Assembly: GCA_944548615.1 (NCBI GenBank)
Contig: OX155952.1
Location: 28,731,458-28,795,457 of the forward strand
Source: Micropterix aruncella
Lineage: Eukaryota > Arthropoda > Insecta > Lepidoptera > Micropterigidae
DNA length: 64,000 nucleotides
Reading direction: 5' to 3'
Within the stretch, counting starts at the first letter, position 1. Each line of letters begins with the position of its first letter. Of this stretch, positions 15,476 through 24,286 are shown piece by piece. Below the pieces are notes generated by a model, which was given only the letters and a program-made list of their open reading frames with translations, had not been told where the DNA came from and did not search any database. A program made the position numbers and the translations under genes.

Positions 15476-16623
15476 TGGGATGCCCCGTATCGCCGATAGT
15501 TAGTGACCTATATATGGAATATTTTGAGGAATTAGCCATAAAAACCTCCAAAATTAAACCCATTCTCTGGCTTCGCTACGTGGATGATACCTTCTGCATC
15601 CTGAAAGGCAACATTCAAACGGTGAAAGAATTCCTGGGTCATCTAAACTCCATACACCCAAAAATCAGTTTCACCTATGAAGTAGAGAAGGACGGCTCCT
15701 TACCATTTTTGGATGTCAAAGTGACGAGGAGAAGTGACAATACTCTCGGACATACGGTATATCGGAAGCCTACACATACGGACAGATATTTGCATGCAAG
15801 CTCACACCACCATCCCTACCATCTACGTTCAGTGCAAACGTCGCTCGTGAATCGAGCACGCGATCTATGCGACACTGAGCATTTTCCGAAGGAGATGGAA
15901 CATGTCAATGATGTCCTTAGGAAAAATGGATACGGAAAATATCACGAGACACGCACACGATCTAATACGGACGAAACTCAAAAACCGAGCAGATCAAGAG
16001 CATTCTTACCATACGTCAAGGGCGTGACAGATCGAATAAGTAAGATGCTAAACAGATTCGATATAAAAACGATCTTCAAACCGACCCAAAATATAGCTCG
16101 ATTTTTGAGGCCTGTAAAGGATGTAATACCACTGCAAACCCCGGGTGTGTATAAAGTCGAATGCAGCTGCGGTCTAGCCTACGTTGGACAAACGAAACGG
16201 CCCATAGCCACGCGACTGACAGAACACATCAAAGCTGTTAAAAACGTTCAGCGAGAAAAATCGGCGATCTGCGAACATATATTGGATAGCGGAAGTAACC
16301 ACTGGATGCAGTTTCAAAATCCCATTGTTCTATCCAAGGAACAATTCTACTTTCCTCGCATGATCCGGGAAGCCATTGAAATAAGAAGAACTCCGAACTT
16401 CAATAGAGACGACGGCTACAAACTCTCTTCTACGTGGAACCCTCTTCTTAAAATGTTCCCGCCGCCGAACGCCGAACGCAAAGACGTAAAACAGGATACA
16501 GTGAGTGTTGTGTGCAAGACGGATTTTAAAAATTCCCGCGCTCCGAGCCCGGCCCCCCACCACCGTTATAACCTACGCAGTGGCGGCAGCGGTTTGCGGC
16601 CTACCCGCAAAACAACGGACTGA
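15475..16623 (+). CDS. Penelope-like reverse transcriptase with GIY-YIG endonuclease, more strongly 5'-truncated (plus copy)
   Basis: A frame of 382 codons identical in sequence to the last 382 residues of the minus copy. It begins at MGCPVSPIVSDLYM, so RT motif A is absent while YVDD (residues 35-38) remains. The GIY-YIG part has GVY at 224-226, YVG at 236-238 and Arg 247. It ends in a basic C-terminus (YNLRSGGSGLRP). With motif A lost, this copy cannot polymerise. It lies head to head with the minus copy. Confidence 0.88.
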   Translation: MGCPVSPIVSDLYMEYFEELAIKTSKIKPILWLRYVDDTFCILKGNIQTVKEFLGHLNSIHPKISFTYEVEKDGSLPFLDVKVTRRSDNTLGHTVYRKPTHTDRYLHASSHHHPYHLRSVQTSLVNRARDLCDTEHFPKEMEHVNDVLRKNGYGKYHETRTRSNTDETQKPSRSRAFLPYVKGVTDRISKMLNRFDIKTIFKPTQNIARFLRPVKDVIPLQTPGVYKVECSCGLAYVGQTKRPIATRLTEHIKAVKNVQREKSAICEHILDSGSNHWMQFQNPIVLSKEQFYFPRMIREAIEIRRTPNFNRDDGYKLSSTWNPLLKMFPPPNAERKDVKQDTVSVVCKTDFKNSRAPSPAPHHRYNLRSGGSGLRPTRKTTD

Positions 16624-16933
16624 CAGCTCTTCAGTTTACCCTAGACAACGGCGGCTGCAACGTCACCGAAACGTCGGGTCCTACAAATTTCACGCGGTAA
16701 ATTCGTTTTCTATCCTATTTATAATGTCAAACAACCGCGATAGTCTTCGATTTCACAATAATACTCCTATCTTAATTTGTGTCGCATCGCATGCGTGATG
16801 CTTTCTTTATGGCATAAAATCAACAAAATATCATTATGTATGTACCGAGAAGATAGGCGTCCATCTCGGAACTCGTGTTCGTACATATTTCACCAGGAAA
16901 ATTCACATTCTAAAAGTCCTTTGTTTGTTGGTA

Positions 16934-17154
16934 GGGGGAAGACGACTAACGCCAGACGGCACCTAGCGTCGGATACTAATAGCATCTCGACAATTTGCGG
17001 CGCGATCGATACAAAGACGTAGGAAAAGGAAAAGCGTACGCTTCCCCGCACCCTTTTCACCCTTCTTTGTATCGATCGCGCCACGACTTTTCGAGATACT
17101 ATTAGTGTCTGACGCTAGGTGCCGTCCGGTGTTAGAGGACTTCCCTTTTCCCCG
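16934..17154. repeat. Imperfect foldback (about 100-bp arms)
   Basis: The left arm (16934 to about 17036: gggggaag, gacggcacctagcgtc, cgatcgatacaaag) pairs imperfectly with the right arm (about 17044-17154: ctttgtatcgatcg, gacgctaggtgccgtc, cttcccttttcccc). The centre is only a few bases. Noncoding. It is probably a MITE or foldback element. A hairpin RNA is possible but there is no direct evidence. Confidence 0.6.
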
Positions 17155-17169
17155 ACTTCTTCTTTCATA

Positions 17170-17579
17170 TATACAGGCTGAGTTTTAATTGACCGGCGTC
17201 CTTCAAGGGGTTGAATCAGTACGAGCAACTAAACAACTTTTGATAAATAAAATAGAAAAAACATTTTTAAAAATGTTTTTTAAAAATTAAAAGTTTGAAG
17301 AACTTGACTGTTAGTTAAATGTTTTACAAGCGTTTGAGCGCTTGCGCCATCTATCGGTAGCTAAAATATTGCTAAAAACCATAGTAGCGATATTTTACCT
17401 ACCGCTAGAGGGCGCATCGTGCTAAGAGCTATTTATACTATTTTTCAGAAAATTAGGTTTTCTTTTTTTAATCATTTTCATTTTTCCACATTTTTTTATT
17501 AAAAGTTGCTTTCTTGCTCGTACTGTTTCACTTCCTTCAAGAATGCCGGTTAATTAAAACACCCGTATAGAAGCAGAGA
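17170..17579. mobile_element. MITE-like element with about 60-bp terminal inverted repeats, TATA target duplication
   Basis: The left end at 17174 (caggctgagttttaatt, then gaccggcgt, cttcaagg, cagtacgagcaa) is mirrored by the right end at 17575 (ttgctcgtactg, ccttcaagaatgccgg, ttaattaaaacacccg). TATA flanks both sides (17170-17173, 17576-17579), although the area is TA-rich. No coding sequence, so it is a nonautonomous DNA transposon. Superfamily not assigned. Confidence 0.65.
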
Positions 17580-18624
17580 CAATGAACACCATACACTGTG
17601 ACGATATTACAGACGATTTCGCCAATAAAATATACCGTAAAAAGTGTAATTCTTGTTTCATTACACATTTATTTTATGACTAATTCTTTAATTTGAATTT
17701 CAATACCTACTTGAATACGACAGCCCACTTTGTACTTAAATACGTAATATTGTTCATTGCCTTAAAAAGATTGGCCTGAGGGGAGGGCGGCCCAAAGTCA
17801 GAGGTACTGATTATAGTTTGCCCTTTTTTCTGTTCATCTAGTGTTTTTCTTCAACTATATCGGCATTAACTTTTTGTTTGGGACTGTTTTGTGGACAAAG
17901 CGGGTGGATATTTAATATTATTCACATTCTGAATCGATGTTTTGGTTTTAGGGCTGTGCCGCAGCAAATTGCTGCTGTTGTCGTTGCTATACGTTGAATT
18001 TCAATATAGTTATTGTATTATATTATAATTATAACAGGTAATATATGCGTTTCCGAAATATGGAAAATGTAAAATATAAATCTAACTTCTTATTCGATTA
18101 ATAATTTCTTTGGTTTGAAAATGTTTCAAGCACATTATATTTTACAAATGTTTCAATTAGCCTAAATTTTCGACCATCTCCGGCAATAAAAGGACCAGAG
18201 TGATAAGGGTTTATGACCTGCGAACGTATCGGTTAAGGTCGGTTTAGGTGCAAGGTTTCGACTGGAAGTATAGCCGTGCCGGATGAATTCACCCGACATC
18301 GGCCAGATGCCGGGTAGTGAGCGTTGTGTTGTAGGGACAAGTACCAACATTCCGCTCGGGTCAGAGAAATCGGTTCAAAATCGGCTGGGAATTCAATTGG
18401 CACGTGTGAAGCTACACGAAGACTTGCAATTTGAACGTTTTATACCCAGAACTATAGAACTTAACTGTTATCCGGTACGGTATACAATTTCTGTAAAATT
18501 TAACCAGTTAATTGCGATCGATGGGTATACACGTCAATCCAAAACTTTATCTTGGTGCGGTCGACGTGTACACACGCCGTGTAAAATAAAAAATACCAAT
18601 TCGATATAAAAACCTAATATTTGA
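17580..18624. other. Unassigned sequence
   Basis: No recognised gene. A plus-strand frame at 18283-18609 (108 codons) has no recognisable domain. Confidence 0.4.
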
Positions 18625-18890
18625 GTAAGTTACTACTGCTACTGCTGCTGCTGTTTCTGCTGCAACAGCGGTGGCAGCAGCGTATACAATACATATACAT
18701 AATACCATTTGACAAAAAAAAAAACAATATTTGAGTAAGACTCAATATTGTAGTAAGTAACTCCTACTGCTGCTGCTACTACTGCTGTAGCAGCGGCTGT
18801 AGCGGCGGTGACAGCGGATGCGAATGCAGCGACGACAGCAGCGGCGGCGGCGGCGATGGCAGTGGCAGCAGCGGTAGTAGTATCCTAATC
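18625..18890. repeat. CTG/CAG and GGC-rich trinucleotide repeat region
   Basis: Two stretches of imperfect CTG/CTA trinucleotides (about 18632-18685 and 18765-18885) that grade into GCGG/GCAG-rich repeats. The lead-in atttgagtaag...agtaactcctactgctgctgct is duplicated, which suggests local duplication. No reading frame is retained across the tract. Confidence 0.7.
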
Positions 18891-19152
18891 AAATATTGAA
18901 ATTTTATATCGAATGGTATTTTTTTAGCACCTTGTTTTGAAAAATACCACAATGAAGTCGACTGAATTACTATGATTTTTATCATTTTTTTTTGCAATTT
19001 TTAGGTTTAAAATAATGTGTTCATAGGTTTTTATTTCATAGAAATGTAATCCTTATAGTGTTACTTAGATTTTTTTGTAAAAAAACATATGGCACCATTT
19101 GTTTTGTGTTCCTCGTCATAGCTTCTATACTCGTCTAATAGCTTCATTTTAA

Positions 19153-19640
19153 TTAACCTGTTAACCGAGCATGACTTATATATACGTCAAACGTAAACAG
19201 AATCGAGTATGGGTAGGACGTATAGAAACGTCCTCGAAATATAATATATTTGTATAACATATTATGTTGTACCTACCCTTGAACGGGCGAGACTTGTTTT
19301 TTTTGTTTAACGAATGTGAGAGTCGTCGGTACGTGTATTACCATGAATTGAAGGCCGGGCGCGCATTGCGGTGCGTATTATTTCCGGAGAATTTGTGGAC
19401 TATAGACACACAAGGAATCGAGCACTATGAAAAAAAAATTCGGGCCGTATTTAAATTCTGTGAATTGTTGACGAAGAAATATATGTTTCATTGTCTTTTT
19501 ATTAATTCTAAGCATTGATAAAAAATTATAATAATAAATTAAGTCACGCGAGCCTGAAGTAATAACAGGTGTATACAAAAAATTGCGCGGTTGTTGTCTG
19601 TTGCGTAATTAAAAAGGGTTTTTCCCGGTTAACAGGTTAA
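19153..19640. mobile_element. piggyBac-type MITE (TTAA, CCTGTTAACCG ends)
   Basis: TTAA at 19153-19156 and 19637-19640 flanks perfect inverted ends CCTGTTAACCG / CGGTTAACAGG (19157-19167, 19626-19636). The TTAA target and CC-starting ends are piggyBac hallmarks. The 480-bp interior holds an 84-codon plus frame (19264-19518, MLYLPLNGRDLFFLFNECESR...) with no domain I recognise. Nonautonomous. Confidence 0.65.
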
Positions 19641-19735
19641 GCGTTAGTTAACAGTAAGGGACTTTTAAAAAGAAGGTAACAGTAAAAAGTAAGGTTAACA
19701 GTAAGTGACTTTTAAAAAGAAATCCTCAGTTAACT
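19641..19735. repeat. Short direct repeats next to the MITE
   Basis: The motif gttaacagtaag(g/t)gacttttaaaaagaa appears twice (about 19647-19675 and 19692-19720), with a partial third piece between. Confidence 0.6.
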
Positions 19736-20515
19736 GGTTAAAGTTAAAACTTTTAATATTTTCTCGTAAAACAAAGAAATGCCGCATAATATTCTGCAAG
19801 CAGTTTCACCTTGCTTCTTCCGCATGCACGAGGAGGCAGGTCGCAGTTCCACCCACATAACCGTAACTGCATTCTCGTCGAGCTTACCGCACCTTCTCAG
19901 AAAGCGCTTCGTATGAAGACTCGGATTAGCTAGCTTAATTGTTTAATAAAGAGGTGGTTTGCGACTGCGAGGCGCCGCGGTTTACATACAGTCGATGTGC
20001 TTATGGAGAATGCGCACCACTGCACAATGAGGCGAGGCATAACCGACTATTATACAAAGCCGTGCTTCGTCACAGCACCGCAATCGCCTAATTGTAAAGA
20101 TTTTTTTAGAGAAAACCCCATGCGAATTCTGTTTTTTTTTTATGAAAATGTCTTTTTATACTTGCGTGAAAATGGTTCCTTGAATCATTGTACGAATTTT
20201 GTAATGGGTTTTAATTTGAACTAGGTACTCGTATGTTGTAAAGTATGTGTGTTAATCTTAGGATTAATGCAGACCAAGAAGAGGAAGAATATGAATTCTA
20301 ATTAGTCATAGCACCCAAAAGTTAAGCGCGACACTGGGAAAGAAAAGGCAAAAATGATTGCTTTCGGTTCTTTGTCTGGCTCTAAAGTTGGACAGAAGTA
20401 AAATGTTCGCTGCGTTGCAAAACCACTCCTCCAGATCAAATCTAGCCTACCGTCAAGTCGTTTCTCCGTGGCTAACTATCATCGAGCAACGACAAGGCAT
20501 GCGCTCCCTGGCCTA
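19736..20515. other. Unassigned sequence
   Basis: No gene or repeat recognised. Frames at 19997-20224 and 20358-20540 lack domains. Confidence 0.4.
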
Positions 20516-20929
20516 CACTGAGAAAAATATTACGATGTAATATATTACGTATGTTTCAACCAGGATTACGTATATAACTCGGACTGTGGTCCATACGTAT
20601 GAATCAACATGACGCGGAACGGTGTTGCCGTGACCGTAGTTACCGTGCCATAAAGTTAAAACATGTTATTTCATTACGTCAAAACCTTGGGATCTCGCTT
20701 CTAACATTACAACATGTACGGTTAGAGTCGGCCACATGAATCATGTTGAAACTACAGTATACTGTTATTTCCGTATTAACCGTACGAAAAATGTTGATAC
20801 ATATAATCGAGTAATGGAGTTCAACAAAATTTCATGTTATTCAACAAAGTTACGATTGAAACACCGTTATTCTGTATAAAACCGTAATAACAAAATGGTA
20901 ATGTAATCAATCCAATATTTTTCTCAGTA
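20516..20929. mobile_element. MITE-like element with cactgagaaaaatatt ends
   Basis: The left end cactgagaaaaatatt (20516-20531) is mirrored by aatatttttctcagta (20914-20929). The 414-bp interior is noncoding, with several short mirrored segments (gtaatat, attaccgt types). No convincing target duplication. The CACTG start resembles some cut-and-paste superfamilies but I do not assign one. Confidence 0.5.
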
Positions 20930-21180
20930 TATCCAATCATCAAATCGTTCTTCCGTGGAAACAACAAAACAATATATCGCATTCGCAAATAACAATGTTC
21001 ATTCACATGACAAAAGGATTATCGGGCCAATGGGTCTGACAAACGTTTTTTACTTTACATGCCAAATAAATCTACAAAAATATACGAGAAAAACTGTGTT
21101 TTTACTTTTTTCATATCTTAAAAAATGGATGAGATATTTACGATCAAAGTGCGTATTTCCGGCCGAATGATTTTAAAATC
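20930..21180. other. Left outer region of the THAP/SWIM locus
   Basis: AT-rich. The segment agtgcgtatttccgg (about 21146-21165) has a weak inverted counterpart near 23430-23440, so the putative element may extend this far. Confidence 0.35.
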
Positions 21181-21202
21181 GCGGGCGCGCGCTCACTAGC
21201 CG

Positions 21203-21219
21203 ATGACGTCACAGCCTTG
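21203..21219 (+). promoter_or_regulatory. Left 17-bp inverted motif with CRE-like core
   Basis: atgacgtcacagccttg, identical but inverted at 23349-23365. It contains TGACGTCA (21204-21211), the palindromic CREB/ATF-type site, 86 bp before the THAP start codon. It may be a terminal repeat, a promoter element, or both. Confidence 0.5.
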
Positions 21220-21296
21220 GTCATTCGACAGCTGCGCTCTCGTTCGCACGCCGCAGCGCTGTAAAAATCTAAATTATAAAGTTCTCTGTGGTAAAA

Positions 21297-22139
21297 ATGG
21301 GAAAAAAATACTGTATTGTGCCTCAGTGCTTCAATTCAACTGTTAAAACACCTGGTAAACTATTTTTTTATGTGCCTAAGGACCCAAAAATGAGGAAAAA
21401 GTGGATGACAGTCGTAAAAAGAGTCGATTTAATAGGCCCTAAAACTAACTGCTGTGAAGACCATTTCGATGTACCTAAGTATTTACTATTTGTTAATAAT
21501 GGTTTTATCCTTCTTCTTTCTACTTATGATTGCAACATTTGACCTACTTAACCTACCTATCTACTGGCAGTGCAGTGCTTCTCAACCGAAATATTTTAAT
21601 CCCTACTATGAATTAGTAAATGTTTTGTCAGAAGTATCAAACTCGCGGCCCGCATTTATCCTTAGTTTTCGTAGTAAACATTTTTTTAATGATAGATTAC
21701 CTTTTAAGTGATGCAACTTACATTAAACACGGTTTTAATTCACGGTTTTTATTCGGGTTTTTAATTTGTTTTTAAAATGTTATTATTTTTGTTTTAGGTG
21801 GAAAATGAGATGGAAAATTATGTAAAGTATAAACTAGTTGGAGGAAAACTTAAACTCAAGAAAGGCGTAGTGCCTCATAGGTTTGATTGTCAAAAACAAA
21901 CAGTTGAAAAACCTGAGCGCTCTTTTGTAAAAAAACTTAAAATTGCAAAACTGACAACTTCCTCAAATGAATGTATTGCGTCTACTTCACATGACATTGA
22001 AGAAATATATATTGTGGATTCCATTCCTCGAGTTCAAGATATTGTGAATGACGACCCCTTAAATGATGTGACAAGAGATGAAAATCTAAGTAGTACCAAA
22101 AAAAATATTTTAAAAACGAAACACAAAAAGTACATATAA
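21297..22139 (+). CDS. THAP-domain protein, two exons (21297-21470, 21798-22139)
   Basis: The start ATG at 21297 is in good context (aaaaATGg). Exon 1 encodes 58 residues and ends at a donor (gat|gtacctaagt, 21471). The intron is 327 bp, ending ttttgttttag at 21797. Exon 2 adds 113 residues, total 171. The THAP zinc finger is complete across the junction: C6, C11, P27, W36, C53 and H56 (C2CH), and GVVPHRF at 81-87 stands for the AVPTIF box. THAP domains bind DNA and are found in transposases such as P element and Kolobok and in host regulators. The C-terminal part is polar with no transposase core, so this is a DNA-binding protein only. An AATAAA lies at 22309-22314. The frame is intact. Confidence 0.7.
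21471..21797 (+). other. Intron of the THAP gene
   Basis: GT at 21471-21472 (gtacctaagt) and AG at 21796-21797 after a T-rich tract. Splicing joins ...CCEDHFD to VENEMENY in phase 0, matching the continuous domain of family members as I recall them. Confidence 0.6.
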
Positions 22140-23194
22140 GTACATATAAGTCGTCGTTATTAGGTATTTCTGTGACCTTGTTATTTTGAGCAAAATCCTT
22201 GGCTTTGATGAACTTCAATGTAGTTCCAATACCTGTAAACATTACAACAATATAACAATATAATACGACATAACAATAATATAATGATAGGTGCTGTACT
22301 GGGTGAATAATAAACTACACCAGCTGTAACCTATTTTAAATCTCTATTAATCACCTGAAAGAGTTGCCTTCTTCCAGTACAAAAAAAAACATTTAACTGA
22401 AGTCGGCGACGGCTCCTCCGTTCTGCGGTGAAGCCACATTAAAAATGCCACAGAATGTTTACATCCACCTTTGCTAGCTGCGCAGTCTTCACAGGATATC
22501 CTTATTACCTCCTCTTCCTTCTCGTTGCATTGCAAAACAAAGTGGTAAGGTTTTGAACGCACTTTGTGTTCAGGAGTTATTCGGCACTTGACGGTACATA
22601 CGTCACCCTCTCTTTTTAACTGTATATACCCTATAGCGTCATCTCCGTAGCTCTCTCTTCCTGACCTAGAACCATATAACACTTCGAATTAAAAAAAAAA
22701 AACCTATTCAAAACGTACGTTTTTAATGTACTATTAGAACGGCTTAACCGATTGTGATAAAACATGTCTATGAACCACTGTTAAAAAAACAACATTCAAA
22801 TTAAAAAAACGCATCGAAATCGGTTCACCCGTTCATGAGCTACGGTACTATCGACAGACATACAGACACACAGATAGACATACAGACAGATACACATAGC
22901 GGTCAAACTTATAACACACCTCTTTTTGCGACGGGCGTTAATAAATAACCAATAAAAATGATAAGTAAAAATTTGCGGCCCGCAAGTTGATCAGCACTGA
23001 TTTCTGAACTATTATTCATTTTTATTAAAAAAAAGACTAGGTAATGCTTACTTAGAACATACATACCTTTTCATCTTTATTCCACGAATTTCGGCAGCTG
23101 TAAAATCCTGATTCTTCATGAAATATTGTGCCACCATTAAACTATCCACTCTTGGCAGATTGTCCGACTGACCTTTTAGAAAACCTTCTTCCAT
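21982..23194 (-). CDS. SWIM-like zinc-finger protein of the YqaJ-recombinase family, three exons, C-terminal nuclease missing
   Basis: Predicted exons, read leftwards: 23194-23067, 22665-22355, 22232-21982. All donors are GT (gtatgt, gtgatt) and acceptors AG (ttctag, gtttacag), and the phases agree, giving 690 nt and 229 residues. It starts MEEGFLKGQSDNLPRVDS; GRESYGDDAIGYIQLKREG lies around 45-63; a SWIM-like zinc motif C101-x2-C104-x6-C111-x-H113 is followed by FLMWLHRRTEEPSPTS. In insect relatives this N-terminal part precedes a YqaJ-type nuclease (GASPDG, ExKCP); none is seen here, and exon 3 runs into sequence antisense to the THAP exon before a stop at 21982. So it is either truncated or a short form. 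Intron 1 carries a retroelement-tail repeat. Confidence 0.6.
22309..22314 (+). promoter_or_regulatory. Polyadenylation signal candidate for the THAP gene
   Basis: AATAAA 170 bp after the THAP stop codon, within intron 2 of the opposite-strand gene. Confidence 0.35.
22700..22935 (+). repeat. Non-LTR retroelement tail-like repeat in intron 1 of the SWIM gene
   Basis: cggcttaaccgattgtgat, atcgaaatcggttcacccg, then cagacatacagacacacag. This is a familiar lepidopteran LINE/SINE 3' sequence. It is noncoding and lies wholly inside the predicted intron (22666-23066). Confidence 0.5.
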
Positions 23195-23348
23195 TCTACA
23201 CACTACACGTTTCACTTTAGTGTAATCGGATACAAAGGATAATTTATATTATTTCTTTGAAATACAAGCACCACTATAGCTAATAGGAAACGAAGACGGA
23301 CGGGTTAACGCACTGACTGAGTGCCGCGCCGTGTATGTAGCGCGGGCT

Positions 23349-23365
23349 AACAAGGCTGTGACGTC
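23349..23365 (-). promoter_or_regulatory. Right 17-bp inverted motif with CRE-like core
   Basis: Exact reverse complement of 21203-21219, with TGACGTCA at 23358-23365, about 165 bp upstream of the SWIM-gene ATG. The next segment outwards (tgagcgcgcg) mirrors cgcgcgctca on the left side. Confidence 0.5.
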
Positions 23366-23384
23366 ATAGTATGAGCGCGCGTAA

Positions 23385-24016
23385 TCTTGCAAATTTAAAA
23401 AAGGGCCTAAACTTCTCGTCGTTATAACTTCGGAAATACTGCATGTATTGAAGCGAAATAAAAACTAATGTAATGTACATGATCTAGGCTTTGATTTTAG
23501 GTGTATTTGATAGTAATATTTTGACCCTTTTGTGTTCTCCATTCGACGCAGTCGTCCACTTGCTTCACGGCTTGTGTTCACGATAGTGGTAAAGCGATCG
23601 CCGATCGTCGATTGCCGATCGCTACCTGCAATTTGCATTCGTAAGGAGCTCCAGAGATCCTGGCCATGCATATTTAAACACCACTTCAAAGCCCGCACAT
23701 ATTTGATGCCTTACTCGTCATATTTGATGCTTATTAAAGGCATTCGGCATACGAACGACGCAGACTGCAGAGGGGAGAATGTTGTCCTTGGTTGCGGTTG
23801 AAGAATCGTCGTAATTGGTACTGTCAGAGCACGAGCTCTTTGTTTCGAGCGGTAGAAAGAGAGCACTAGAAAAGAAAAGAAGAAAAAATAAATAATGGAG
23901 AATAAAGAAAAACGAAAAATGTCTAGGTATGGAATGGCAAAGACAACGAAGAGAGGAGACAAGAAATAGAGGATGTGTCACATTCCCGGCCCGTCAACCG
24001 ACGACGAGGAGGGAGA
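23385..24016. other. Unassigned sequence
   Basis: No gene recognised. Includes a short gatcgccgatcg...gattgccgatcg tandem near 23598-23622 and purine-rich DNA at 23860-23970. Confidence 0.4.
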
Positions 24017-24260
24017 TTGTGAACGAACATTTTTATTTTGTGATGGACGATTGAGGCCATTTCCAGATTGAAGTGTGTCTGTGTTTGTGTGTGTCTGTCT
24101 GTGTACGTCTGTCTGTCTGGCTGTGTGTGTATTTCTCCACGATAGCGCTCAGACGCTTACACTGATTGAGCTAAAATTTGGCATGAAGGCATCATTTGGT
24201 CATGGCGAGAGTTGGAAAGGCTGTGGTTAAAATCGGTCCAACAGGGGAGGTGGCGCTTTA
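24017..24260 (+). repeat. Dispersed repeat, 'tccacgatagcgc' family, copy b (left part)
   Basis: attgtgaacg, a gtgtgtct microsatellite, tccacgatagcgctcagacgc, attgagctaaaatttggcat, ggtcatggcgagagtt and a cggtcca segment. The remainder continues at about 25345-25455 beyond the LINE fragment, so the LINE probably inserted into it. Confidence 0.6.
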
Positions 24261-24286
24261 TATTTTAAACTGTTTATTATGCTTTA

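Larger units (their letters stand above)
13997..16768. mobile_element. Head-to-head inverted dimer of a Penelope-like element with 14-bp target duplication
   Basis: The 14-mer acaataatactcct flanks the unit at 13997-14010 and 16755-16768. The minus-strand copy (14011 to about 15470) and the plus-strand copy (about 15471-16754) are nearly identical where they overlap: the 382 shared residues are the same, with one silent base difference seen (GAT/GAC in the GIY-YIG half). The arms meet at about 15470. The minus copy keeps about 210 bp more of its 5' part, which forms the loop. The right end carries a 30-nt tail (16725-16754) that the left end lacks. Both copies are 5'-truncated. The single target duplication around both arms indicates one insertion event. 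Penelope elements are known for partial inverted or tandem copies. Confidence 0.9.
21181..23384. mobile_element. Putative two-gene element: convergent THAP and SWIM-like genes between inverted ends
   Basis: Two intron-containing genes point towards each other: THAP (+) and SWIM-like (-), with 3' ends overlapping around 21982-22139. Each gene is preceded by the same GC-rich sequence in inverted orientation: cgcgcgctca...atgacgtcacagccttg at about 21186-21219 and its complement at about 23350-23381. Both protein families are, to my knowledge, high-copy in Lepidoptera, which fits a mobile unit. No target duplication could be defined, and the shared ends could instead be similar promoters. I treat it as a candidate. 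Confidence 0.45.
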
